From Pseudomonas thivervalensis (GTDB lineage Bacteria > Pseudomonadota > Gammaproteobacteria > Pseudomonadales > Pseudomonadaceae): a stretch of 64,000 nt of DNA. The position numbers were made by a program, and so were the translations under genes. Below are positions 35,819 to 43,450 of the stretch, one piece after another; within the stretch, counting starts at the first letter, position 1; the number at the start of each line of letters is the position of its first letter. The stretch covers positions 248,001-312,000 of the forward strand of contig NZ_LHVE01000009.1 of assembly GCF_001269655.1 (NCBI RefSeq), read 5' to 3'. The notes beneath the pieces are model-generated. The model was given only the letters and a program-made list of their open reading frames with translations, was not told the DNA's origin and ran no database searches.

Positions 35819-36859
35819 ATGAGTAACGGAACCCTTTTGGTCGCCACCGTCGGGCAAGCGGTCATCCGCAGCGCCGACGATGGCCGTACCTGGCATCGCC
35901 TGGGGCTGGGCCAGGACCTGGAATTCGATGCGATCACCCGGTCCCTGAGTTTTCATTCGGGTACGCCCGAGGTGATCTATGCCGGCACCGACGTCGGCCT
36001 GTGCGTCAGCCACGATACCGGTGGCCATTGGCAACGGGTGGATTCGCCGTTCAATGGGCAGACGGTCTGGAAAGTGGCCGTGGATCCCCAGGATGCACAG
36101 CGGATTTTCGTCGGCACCGGTGCGCCGTCGCGCGCCGTGCTGTGGCGCACCCTCGACGGTGGCCAGACCTGGGATCGTGCCCCGGTGGAGATCCCGGAGT
36201 TCTGCGACGGCGTCAGTCGTCCACGCTTGCTGGCCTTCGCCTACGACCCGACGGACCGCAACCAGCTCTGGTTCGGCCTGGAAGAGGGCGGGTTGTTCCA
36301 CAGCCGTGACGGTGGCGACAGCTGGACCCGCGTCGACGATCGCTTGCTGTGGGACTACAACTCGGACGTGCACAACATCGTGGTCCTGCCCAATCATGGG
36401 CAAAAGGTCATCGTCGTGGTCTGCGTCAACGCCGTTTACCGCAGCCTCGACGAAGGGCAGACCTGGACCGGCATCGTCGCCCGGGAAACCTTCGGCCTGT
36501 ACTACGTGCGCGCCATGAATGCCGCGTTGGGCAGCGAGGATACGCTCTACCTGAGCATCTCCGACGGCACCCCAGGCACCACCAGCAAGGTGCTGGTCTC
36601 CCGGGATGCCGCCCTCGGTTGGGAAGTGCTGCCACTGCCGCAACAACCCAACTCCTGCGTCTGGGCGATTGCCTTGAACCCTGCCGATCCTCGCCAGATC
36701 GTCGCCGGTACCAAGTACGGGCACTTGTTCACCTCCGAAAACGGCGGTGACGGCTGGCAGAAGCAGTGGCGTGAGTTCAGTGAAATCGCTGATGTGCTCT
36801 GGACGCCCGCCGTGGCGCAAATCAAGTCCGGGCATCAATCCATCATCAAGAAGAACTGA
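35819..36859 (+). CDS. Intracellular Asp-box (BNR-like) beta-propeller protein
   Basis: 346 residues made almost entirely of repeats. At least six Asp-boxes of the S-x-D-x-G-x-x-W type are visible: S-A-D-D-G-R-T-W, S-H-D-T-G-G-H-W, T-L-D-G-G-Q-T-W, S-R-D-G-G-D-S-W, S-L-D-E-G-Q-T-W and S-E-N-G-G-D-G-W. They suggest a six- or seven-bladed propeller like sialidase or Ycf48-type folds. There is no signal peptide, so it should be cytoplasmic. Sialidase catalytic arginines are not evident in the usual context. A GTG three bases upstream is an alternative start. Its presence in a ring-cleavage operon is unusual. Confidence 0.85.
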   Translation: MSNGTLLVATVGQAVIRSADDGRTWHRLGLGQDLEFDAITRSLSFHSGTPEVIYAGTDVGLCVSHDTGGHWQRVDSPFNGQTVWKVAVDPQDAQRIFVGTGAPSRAVLWRTLDGGQTWDRAPVEIPEFCDGVSRPRLLAFAYDPTDRNQLWFGLEEGGLFHSRDGGDSWTRVDDRLLWDYNSDVHNIVVLPNHGQKVIVVVCVNAVYRSLDEGQTWTGIVARETFGLYYVRAMNAALGSEDTLYLSISDGTPGTTSKVLVSRDAALGWEVLPLPQQPNSCVWAIALNPADPRQIVAGTKYGHLFTSENGGDGWQKQWREFSEIADVLWTPAVAQIKSGHQSIIKKN

Positions 36860-36870
36860 GGGATCGCGCG

Positions 36871-37320
36871 ATGAAAGTCGAAGTCGTTCGTACTCACCTG
36901 TCGTTGTTTGTCAGGGACCCGGAAGTGTCGGCGCGCTGGTACGCCGACGTGCTGGGCATGCATGAAAGCGCCCGGGGTGAAAGCTGGATCATGATGGCGT
37001 TTGGTGCCAAGCATCACGACATCGCATTGCTCCGCGCAGAACCCGGGGCGCACCAGGGCGGGCTGGGGTTGCAGCACTATGGGCTGGAGATCGCGGGCGA
37101 CATGACCACCCTGCGCAAGCTCTACGGCATGTTGCTGAACAAGGGCGTCGAGGTGGTGAAGATCACCGACCACGAAATCGGCAACGGTGTGTATTTCAAC
37201 GACCCCGATGGCAACCGCATGGAATTTTTCCTCGAGTCCGAACACGACGACGCGCTCGGCAAGGCCCGCTTCAAGGCCGCTGGGGCCCCCAGTCGGCACT
37301 TCGATCTCGACCCACTTTGA
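36871..37320 (+). CDS. VOC-family protein, extradiol dioxygenase-like
   Basis: 149-residue single vicinal-oxygen-chelate module. Possible metal ligands in the family positions are His9 (T-H-L-S-L-F), a histidine in L-Q-H-Y-G-L-E-I and the glutamate of R-M-E-F-F. This is the H-H-E pattern of class I extradiol dioxygenases and glyoxalases. In an operon with an MhpA-like hydroxylase and an MhpD-like hydratase, ring cleavage is the natural guess, but a single-module VOC protein could also be a lyase or isomerase. Confidence 0.85.
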   Translation: MKVEVVRTHLSLFVRDPEVSARWYADVLGMHESARGESWIMMAFGAKHHDIALLRAEPGAHQGGLGLQHYGLEIAGDMTTLRKLYGMLLNKGVEVVKITDHEIGNGVYFNDPDGNRMEFFLESEHDDALGKARFKAAGAPSRHFDLDPL

Positions 37321-37334
37321 ATGAGACTGCTCTT

Positions 37335-37937
37335 ATGAAAACCGCAAATTTCGCCAGCTATCACATCCGCAAATGGTACAGCTTCGTCGAGGAAACCCTG
37401 GCCAACGAAACCGGCCAGTTGGCGGATGGCGAGCCGCTGTTCAAGTACGCCATTGGCGCGGTGATCGCCAACCCTTATGCCGGTCGTTTCAGTGAAAGCC
37501 TGGCCGAATTGATAGAACCGTCGCCCTTGCTGGGCCAGGAGTTTGGTCGGCGCATCCAGGCCTTGGCCGGCGAGCGTGAGATTGTCAGCTACGGCAAGGC
37601 ATGCCTGGTGGGCAGCCAGGGCGAATACGAGCACGGCAATGCGTTGCTGACCAATCCGGCGGCGGATCCGATCCGTGTCGCGTTGGGCGGCGGCAAGTCC
37701 TGGGTGCCTTCCACCGGCAAGCGCGGCGGGCCTGGCGTGACCATCGACGTGCCGCTGGCCCACAAGGACGCGTTGTATGTCCGCTCCCATTACGACAGCA
37801 TTTCGCTTTCGTTCGGTGACGGTCCCTCGGCCGACGAGTTGATCATCATCTGGGCCTTCGCCACGCGTGGGCGTTTGCATGCACGTCTGGGCGGTCTCCA
37901 GGCCGTTGACGTCAAGGGCAATGACGGCCTGTATTGA
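37335..37937 (+). CDS. DUF1185 / AA_synth-family protein
   Basis: 200 residues matching the family Pfam calls 'amino acid synthesis' (DUF1185) as I recall it: K-W-Y-x-F-V-E-E-T near the start, then Y-G-K-A-C-L-V-G-S-x-G-E-Y-E-H-G-N-A and the G-K-S-W-V-P-S-T-G-K-R segment. Despite the name, no reaction is established for the family; it occurs in catabolic clusters of proteobacteria. Start at 37335 avoids overlap with the VOC gene. Function here is unknown. Confidence 0.75.
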   Translation: MKTANFASYHIRKWYSFVEETLANETGQLADGEPLFKYAIGAVIANPYAGRFSESLAELIEPSPLLGQEFGRRIQALAGEREIVSYGKACLVGSQGEYEHGNALLTNPAADPIRVALGGGKSWVPSTGKRGGPGVTIDVPLAHKDALYVRSHYDSISLSFGDGPSADELIIIWAFATRGRLHARLGGLQAVDVKGNDGLY

Positions 37938-37949
37938 GGGGCGCTGATC

Positions 37950-38828
37950 GTGGAAAGCCAACGAATGTCTGCAAACAGCCAGTTCTTCACCAATCGTTCG
38001 GGGATGCGCCTGCACTATTTGTCGTGGGGCAACCCGTCGGGCATTGCGGTGGTGCTGCTGCACGGGCTGCGATCCTATGCCCAGACCTGGGGTGGCCTGG
38101 CCAATGCGCTGGGCGAGCGGTACTGCTGCTATGCCCTTGATCAGCGCGGTCGTGGCTACAGTGACTGGGCGGATGCCTCCAGTTACCGGACCGAGGTCTA
38201 CGTCAACGACCTCGAAGATCTGGTGGCGCATTTGGAATTGCAGCGTTTCGTCCTGGTGGGGCATTCCCTCGGTGGCACCAATGCACTGGAGTATGCGCGG
38301 CTCAATCCGGGACGACTGCAAGCGTTGGTGATCGAGGACATCGGCCCTGGCTCTTCGGTCAGCGGCGATGGTGCCGAGCGCATTCGGCGCGAGATGAGCC
38401 AGACGCCGCTGTTGTTTCCTGACTGGGAGAGTGCCGCCCAGTTCTGGCGACAAGCGCGACCCGGCCTATCGCTGGAGGGGCTGGCTTCCAGATTGATGCA
38501 CTCCATGAAGGAAACCCTGGCTGGCATCGAATGGCGTCACGACCAGCAGGGTATTGCCCAGGCGCGCCTGAGTATTACCCCGACTGACTTGTGGCCGGCG
38601 GTCCGGGCACTGGATTGCCCGACGCTGTTCATTCGCGGCGCCCGTTCCGATTTCCTGCCCTTGGCGACCCTTGAGTCGATCAAGCAGGCCAATGCGTGGG
38701 TGCGGACAGAGGAAATCGCCGACGCCAGCCATTATGTCCATGATGACCAGAGCGAAATGTTCAACCTCGTCGTCATGGATTATTTGTATGACCAGTGCCT
38801 ACAACCACAACAACAAAGCGGTGAATAG
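37950..38828 (+). CDS. Alpha/beta hydrolase, MhpC-like
   Basis: 292 residues if the GTG at 37950 is used; an ATG at 37965 is also possible. The nucleophile serine is in V-G-H-S-L-G-G, an oxyanion-side L-L-H-G-L-R-S precedes it, D-Q-R-G-R-G-Y-S-D is the usual loop, and the late D-A-S-H-Y-V-H-D gives the catalytic histidine. In meta-cleavage pathways such an enzyme (MhpC, BphD) hydrolyses the ring-fission product; the operon context supports this. Enol-lactonase or esterase activity is the alternative. Confidence 0.85.
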   Translation: MESQRMSANSQFFTNRSGMRLHYLSWGNPSGIAVVLLHGLRSYAQTWGGLANALGERYCCYALDQRGRGYSDWADASSYRTEVYVNDLEDLVAHLELQRFVLVGHSLGGTNALEYARLNPGRLQALVIEDIGPGSSVSGDGAERIRREMSQTPLLFPDWESAAQFWRQARPGLSLEGLASRLMHSMKETLAGIEWRHDQQGIAQARLSITPTDLWPAVRALDCPTLFIRGARSDFLPLATLESIKQANAWVRTEEIADASHYVHDDQSEMFNLVVMDYLYDQCLQPQQQSGE

Positions 38829-38830
38829 CG

Positions 38831-40438
38831 ATGAAGCAGGAGAAAACCCAGGTAGTCATCGTCGGCGGCGGCCCGAACGGGATCACGGCCGCTCATTACA
38901 TGGGGCTGTACGGTGTCGACTGCATCGTCCTCGAATTGGCTGACGGCGTCCTGCCGTATCCCCGCGCAGTGGGCATGGATGACGAAGCGCTGCGGGTGTT
39001 ACAGGGCATCGGCATTGCCGAATTGGCCGCCCGCGACATGATCTGCAACGTGCCCCTGCGTTACTACAATGCACGAGGCGTGTGTTTTGCCGAGGTCAAG
39101 CCGAGCACGGCGAACTATGGCTGGCCGATGCGCAACATCTTCATGCAGCAGTTGCTCGAGACGACGTTGCGCGAGCAACTGGGCAAGCACGCCAGTGTCG
39201 AGCTGCGCCAGGGCCATGAAATGCTCGATCTGGAGCAGGATGCCGAGGGCGTGACCCTGCAGGTGCGTGACGCCCAAGGCGAGCTGTATCAGTTGCAGGC
39301 GCAGTATGTGATCGGCGCCGACGGTGGACGTTCCAGCGTGCGCAAGAAACTCGGCATCGAATTGCTGGGGCTGACCCATCCGCGCAAATGGGTGGTGATC
39401 GACACGGCCAACGACAGCCTGGACGCACCCTATACGGCGTTGCATGCCGACCCTCAGCGGCCCTTCGTTTGCATCTACTTGCCGTATCAGCAACGGCGCT
39501 GGGAGTTCATGCTCCTGGAGGGCGAAGACGAGACCCGGATGTGCGAAGAGGCGACGATCCGGGACTTGATCCGTGGGCATATCGGCGAGGCGGTCGATCA
39601 ACTGGAGATCATCCGGATCCGCGCCTACACCCATAACTCCCGGGTCGCGGCGCGCTTTGTCCAGGGGCGGGTGGCACTGGTGGGGGATGCGGCGCATATT
39701 TCCCCGCCCTGGGCCGGGCAGGGGCTCAATTCGGGCCTGCGGGATGTCGCCAACGTCAGCTGGAAGCTCGCCGCGATTCTCCAGGGGCGGGCGTCGCCGG
39801 CGATTCTGGCCAGCTACGACCAGGAGCGCCGTGGGCACGCGACCGATCTGATTGCGCTGGCCGACAACATGGGCGCCGTCCTGGGGTTGACCAACCCGTT
39901 GATGGCCGGTGTGCGGGACTGGTTGTTCCAGGCCGTCAACAGCGTCGACAACCTGCGTTCGCACTTGCTGGAGTTCAAGTTCAAACCCAAGGCGACCATC
40001 ACCAAGGGCTTGGTGTACCACGAGCGCGCCGAGCTGCATGAGGACGATCTGGTCGGGCAGTTGTTCATCCAACCGTCCATCGAAGATGCCCAGGGCCAGC
40101 GCCGACGCCTGGACGAAGTGCTGGGGCATTCCTATGCGGTGCTGGGCTATCGGGTCAATCCGAGCGAACAACTCAGCGAGCAGACCGCCGCTTATTGGGC
40201 GCGCTGGGACACGCGTTTCATTCAGATCAATCGCTCGCGCAGTGGCGTGGGGCGCAACCAGCCCTTGTCTGCCAGCGGCGCCATTTGCGTCGAAGACGTC
40301 GATAACCGCCTGGGCGAATGGTTTGCCAAGGTGCGTGACTGCGTCGTGGTGGTGCGGCCGGATCGGTTCGTTGCCGCGATCACCACCCCCGAGCGGCTCG
40401 AAGGCGTGTTGCGCAAACTGGCGGAGCAACTTTCATGA
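38831..40438 (+). CDS. FAD-dependent aromatic hydroxylase, MhpA-like
   Basis: 535-residue class A flavoprotein monooxygenase. FAD-binding G-G-G-P-N-G-I near the N-terminus, the D-G fingerprint in G-A-D-G-G-R-S-S-V-R, and G-D-A-A-H-I-S-P-P-W-A-G-Q-G-L-N-S-G are all present. Length and the long C-terminal thioredoxin-like region fit 3-(3-hydroxyphenyl)propionate hydroxylase (MhpA) and similar enzymes. It would add a hydroxyl to a phenolic ring before extradiol cleavage. It begins 2 bases after the hydrolase gene and overlaps the next start as ATGA. Confidence 0.92.
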   Translation: MKQEKTQVVIVGGGPNGITAAHYMGLYGVDCIVLELADGVLPYPRAVGMDDEALRVLQGIGIAELAARDMICNVPLRYYNARGVCFAEVKPSTANYGWPMRNIFMQQLLETTLREQLGKHASVELRQGHEMLDLEQDAEGVTLQVRDAQGELYQLQAQYVIGADGGRSSVRKKLGIELLGLTHPRKWVVIDTANDSLDAPYTALHADPQRPFVCIYLPYQQRRWEFMLLEGEDETRMCEEATIRDLIRGHIGEAVDQLEIIRIRAYTHNSRVAARFVQGRVALVGDAAHISPPWAGQGLNSGLRDVANVSWKLAAILQGRASPAILASYDQERRGHATDLIALADNMGAVLGLTNPLMAGVRDWLFQAVNSVDNLRSHLLEFKFKPKATITKGLVYHERAELHEDDLVGQLFIQPSIEDAQGQRRRLDEVLGHSYAVLGYRVNPSEQLSEQTAAYWARWDTRFIQINRSRSGVGRNQPLSASGAICVEDVDNRLGEWFAKVRDCVVVVRPDRFVAAITTPERLEGVLRKLAEQLS

Positions 40439-41196
40439 GGCGTGAAGATGATCTGTTGGTCCGGCTGCACGACGCCGGGCGGGCCGTGCACGCCTTGCCT
40501 TCGTTGGAACCGGAGGCCGTCGATTTACCGACGGGCTACACCTTGCAGCGCGAGGCGTTGCGCCGGCGCCAGGCCGGTGGTGAGCGGTTGACCGGATGGA
40601 AAGTGGCCTTCGCCGGCCGCGCCGCCCAGGATCGTTTCGGTATCGATGAGCCGGTGTTGGGTGCGCTGACCGATGCCATGGTCGTGGAGCCCGGCCGTAC
40701 GGTGTCCCTCGCACGGCTGATCCAGCCGAAGTTGGAAATCGAGCTGGCGTTTGTCCTGGGGCGCACGCTGGTGCCGGGTTTCCACAGTGACGAGGACATC
40801 CTCGCCGCCATCTCCGAGGTCGCGCCGGCGTTCGAAATTGCCGATTGTCGCTGGCAGGGCTGGCGTTTCGGCGTCGGCGCGTTTCTGGCCGACAATGCTG
40901 CCGCGGCGCTGTATTGCCTGGGTTCGCGGGTCAGGTTTCATCCTGAGCAATTGGCCCACGTCAACTATCGCCTGGCGTGCGACGGGGTGCCTTGCGGCGA
41001 GGGCAATGCCCAGGCGCGCGAGGACACGCCCCAGGCCAACCTGTGCTGGCTGATCCGGCGCTTGCTGGCCGACGGGCAGTGCGTTGAAGCGGGGCAGGTG
41101 GTGCTGTCCGGGGCTTTATTGGCGCCCTTGGACATCAAGGCCGCCGAGTATCGGCTGTACATGCTTGGCATGGAATTGGCTTTGGATTTCCGGTAG
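40435..41196 (+). CDS. 2-hydroxypentadienoate hydratase-like protein (MhpD family)
   Basis: 253-residue FAH-fold hydratase. Lys56 in G-W-K-V-A is the conserved active-site lysine of MhpD-type enzymes, and the metal ligands are Glu101 and Glu103 in L-E-I-E-L. The enzyme adds water to 2-hydroxypenta-2,4-dienoate to give 4-hydroxy-2-oxovalerate. No aldolase (MhpE) or acylating dehydrogenase (MhpF) gene follows. The stop codon TAG is part of the GTAGGAGCTG border of a repeat element, so the C-terminus may have been set by its insertion. Confidence 0.88.
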   Translation: MRREDDLLVRLHDAGRAVHALPSLEPEAVDLPTGYTLQREALRRRQAGGERLTGWKVAFAGRAAQDRFGIDEPVLGALTDAMVVEPGRTVSLARLIQPKLEIELAFVLGRTLVPGFHSDEDILAAISEVAPAFEIADCRWQGWRFGVGAFLADNAAAALYCLGSRVRFHPEQLAHVNYRLACDGVPCGEGNAQAREDTPQANLCWLIRRLLADGQCVEAGQVVLSGALLAPLDIKAAEYRLYMLGMELALDFR

Positions 41197-41312
41197 GAGC
41201 TGCCGAAGGCTGCGATCTTTTGATCTTTTGATCTTTTGATCTTTTGATCTTTCGCTTGAGATTTAAGTGTCTGGGGAAAGATCGCAGCCTCGTTGCACTC
41301 GACAGCTCCTAC
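41193..41312. repeat. Extragenic repeat element with four TTTTGATC octamers
   Basis: 120-bp element bounded by GTAGGAGCTG and CAGCTCCTAC. It contains CCGAAGGCTGCGATC near one end, (GATCTTTT)x4, then GATCTTTCGC and GTGTCTGGGGA. A copy of 104 bp with two octamers lies at 54398-54501 in the opposite orientation; the 16-bp length difference equals two octamers. Confidence 0.9.
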
Positions 41313-41412
41313 ACAGTGTCCGACACAGCATCGGCACAGTGTCCGACACAGCATCGGCACAGCGTCCGACACAGCGTCTGGCACAGCATCGGCACAGCGT
41401 CTGGCACAGCTC
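41311..41412 (+). repeat. Tandem repeat array, 23-bp unit, upstream of the AraC gene
   Basis: Units of the form ACAGTGTCCGACACAGCATC plus GGC, two nearly exact copies, then degenerate and shortened ones alternating ACAGCGTC, GACACAGC and TGGCACAGC. It begins within the right border of the preceding element and ends about 40 bases before the AraC start. No CRISPR-like spacers. Confidence 0.8.
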
Positions 41413-41454
41413 CTATACAGCACCGGGTAATAAGCACAGCGCCACCGAGGAACA

Positions 41455-42402
41455 ATGATCATGTTCGCCGAAGTCCGTACCTTCAATGATCCTCAGCAAC
41501 ACGCCGGTTCGATCCTGGGCTGGCAACAAGTCTATGACCAGCTTGGCCGCGGTTGCTTGTCCAGCGAGCTGCGGCAGGTGTGCGCCGAGCGTTTCCAGAT
41601 CTTCCAGGAGGTGCTGGATAAACGCGTGGTGCAGCGCGGTTGCGCGCCAAAAGGACGGTTGTGCATTGCCATGTCCCTGGGCGGTGCGCCGGTGGTCCAG
41701 GGGCATCAAGTGGGCGCCCACAGCGTCGTGCTGCTGCGCGATGGCGAGGACTTCGTCTTGCACGCCCCGGAAGGCACGCACTTCTTCGCGGCCAATGTCG
41801 ATACGGTACGCTTCGCCAAGCTGGCGGCCTACGAACTGTCGAGCGAACAGCTCAAGCGCTTGAAAAGCGTGTCCCAGGTCAGCGTGGATGAGGCGGTACT
41901 GCAACGGGTGCAACAGCGGATCCACCCACTGTTTCGTCACCTTTTGGAACAGGCCGACGCGGTCAATCATGCTTCGGAAAAAATCCTCGAAGACGTTCTG
42001 CTCAATGCCTTTCTCGACCTGTTCAGCAACGCCTCGGACGAGGTGCGTGGCCGGCGCGGTAACTTTGCCGTCAGTGCCTACCTGGTCAAGCGTTGCCAAG
42101 AGTTGGTTGTGGCCAGTGCCGATGTGCCCTTGAGCATCCTCGATTTGTGCGAGCAATTGCGGGTCAGCCGCAGGACCCTGCAGAACAGTTTCCAGGCGGT
42201 CACCGGCATGCGTCCGGTGGAGTACCTGCGCAACCTGCGGCTCAATGCCGTGCGCCGCCGACTGATCACGACCCGTGCGGCCGCGCTGAACGTCAGTGAG
42301 ATCGCCGTGGCGATGGGGTTTTTCCACCTGAGTCATTTTGCCGTCCATTACCGGGCGCTGTTTGGCGAGTCACCCTCGGATACGCCCAGGGCACCGGCAT
42401 GA
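41455..42402 (+). CDS. AraC-family regulator
   Basis: 315-residue regulator. A C-terminal AraC DNA-binding domain (about residues 215-310) has both helix-turn-helix units, including L-C-E-Q-L-R-V-S-R-R-T-L-Q-N-S-F and V-A-M-G-F-F-H-L-S-H-F-A-V-H-Y-R. The N-terminal part fits AraC regulators near EutR/OruR type proteins, with no recognisable ligand domain. A second ATG at 41461 has better spacing to the GAGGAAC ribosome site and could be the true start. It may control the preceding catabolic operon. Confidence 0.88.
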   Translation: MIMFAEVRTFNDPQQHAGSILGWQQVYDQLGRGCLSSELRQVCAERFQIFQEVLDKRVVQRGCAPKGRLCIAMSLGGAPVVQGHQVGAHSVVLLRDGEDFVLHAPEGTHFFAANVDTVRFAKLAAYELSSEQLKRLKSVSQVSVDEAVLQRVQQRIHPLFRHLLEQADAVNHASEKILEDVLLNAFLDLFSNASDEVRGRRGNFAVSAYLVKRCQELVVASADVPLSILDLCEQLRVSRRTLQNSFQAVTGMRPVEYLRNLRLNAVRRRLITTRAAALNVSEIAVAMGFFHLSHFAVHYRALFGESPSDTPRAPA

Positions 42403-42434
42403 TGGGCTCACGCCTGCGGTATTACCCGCTGCTG

Positions 42435-42493
42435 TTCACTTAAGAACGCAGGCAAATCCCCTGGCCACAATTAATCTAGCAAGCCTTAAGTGA
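42435..42493. repeat. Element bounded by inverted TCACTTAAG repeats
   Basis: TTCACTTAAGAA at 42435-42446 and CTTAAGTGA at 42485-42493 face each other. The same left-hand motif occurs next to REPs at 54324 and 63139, and in reverse at 30885. Confidence 0.5.
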
Positions 42494-42650
42494 GCGACAT
42501 TGCGGTGTTACCGAAGCGCCATCCCGCACCTATAAAAGGCAGTCGCTGAGCTGTTTAGTAGCACACCTGTGCGGCTAAGGGCTTAAGCCTGGCAGTCGTT
42601 CGCCTCGATTAATTCCTTCAAATCAATCCCTTGCACGATGATGCGTGAGG

Positions 42651-42667
42651 TTGGCACGCATTCTGCT
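42651..42667 (+). promoter_or_regulatory. Sigma-54-like promoter upstream of the GntR gene
   Basis: TTGGCACGCATTCTGCT matches the -24/-12 consensus, with GG and GC separated by exactly 10 bases. It would start transcription about 12 bases further on and about 37 bases before the GntR start codon. Confidence 0.5.
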
Positions 42668-42686
42668 TTTTTGAATCCATGGATAA

Positions 42687-42696
42687 TTGGATACAA
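42687..42696. promoter_or_regulatory. Candidate GntR operator
   Basis: TTGGATACAA, close to the TTGTATACAA type palindrome bound by FCD-group GntR regulators. It lies between the promoter and the GntR start codon, as expected for autorepression. Confidence 0.45.
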
Positions 42697-42715
42697 AAAT
42701 GCAGAAGGTGCTGCC

Positions 42716-43384
42716 ATGCAATTTGCTCCGACGTACGCTGAACGTCCGCCCATGACGGCCGAGGAGGAGGCCTACAACTTCCTCCTCGATGCCATTTGTG
42801 GCGGTCGGTTGCGCAAGGGCGACCGGCTGATCGCCGAGGACATCGCCAACGAGATCGGCATGAGCCGGATGCCGGTGCGCGAGGCCTTTCGCCGCCTGGA
42901 TGCCCAGGGCCTGGTGACCCTGCGGCCCAATCGCGGGGCGGTGGTCAGCGGCCTGGACATCGATGAGTTGCATGAAGTCTTCGAAATGCGCAGCGCCCTC
43001 GAAGGCCTGGCGGTGCGTGTCGCGACGGCGAAGATTGGTGAGCGCCAGCTGGCTGCCTTAGAGCGCTTGCTGGACGAGATGGACGATTACCGCGAGGAAA
43101 GTGCCGAGTGGGTCAGCCGCCATCGCGCCTTCCATGAATACCTGTGCAGCCTCAGCGGTCGCCCGCGATTGCTCAAGCAGATCAGCGCGCTTTATTCCCT
43201 GATCGAAGCGCCCATGCGCCTATGGCTGCAGCACGTGGAAAAGCCCCTGAGCGCGCGTCAGGAGCACATGCTGATCCTCGACGCGCTGCGTGCGGGCGAT
43301 GCCGAGAAGGCCGAGGCGGTGGTGCGTGCGCACATCGAAGGCACCGTTCCTGAATTGATCGAGTTCCTGCAATCGAAAAAATAA
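42716..43384 (+). CDS. GntR-family (FCD) regulator
   Basis: 222-residue GntR regulator of the FadR/FCD group. The N-terminal winged helix contains D-I-A-N-E-I-G-M-S-R-M-P-V-R-E-A-F-R-R-L (about 43-62) and the C-terminal FCD domain follows, with the histidine-rich region expected to bind metal and a carboxylate. GAAGG lies upstream of the start at 42716; the longer frame to 42638 would begin before the promoter. It precedes and likely controls the ABC transporter and gamma-glutamyltransferase genes. Confidence 0.9.
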   Translation: MQFAPTYAERPPMTAEEEAYNFLLDAICGGRLRKGDRLIAEDIANEIGMSRMPVREAFRRLDAQGLVTLRPNRGAVVSGLDIDELHEVFEMRSALEGLAVRVATAKIGERQLAALERLLDEMDDYREESAEWVSRHRAFHEYLCSLSGRPRLLKQISALYSLIEAPMRLWLQHVEKPLSARQEHMLILDALRAGDAEKAEAVVRAHIEGTVPELIEFLQSKK

Positions 43385-43450
43385 CGAGAGCAGAGGATCA
43401 GATTCTGACTTTGAGTACTGCCGTCATTTACTGAACTGGAGTGTCTGGTC

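Larger units (their letters stand above)
42403..42715. promoter_or_regulatory. 313-bp regulatory gap upstream of the GntR gene
   Basis: No gene seen. It contains an inverted pair TCACTTAAG / CTTAAGTGA (42436-42493), two small palindromes GCACA-CC-TGTGC (42561-42572) and GGCTTAAGCC (42580-42589), a sigma-54-like promoter and a GntR-type palindrome. Confidence 0.6.

Noticed and set aside
34946..36838. 630-codon minus-strand frame opposite the SDR and propeller genes
   Set aside because: No recognisable motifs; spans two well-supported plus-strand genes.
41311..41412. Possible CRISPR array
   Set aside because: Units are contiguous and degenerate with no unique spacers; a simple tandem repeat explains it.
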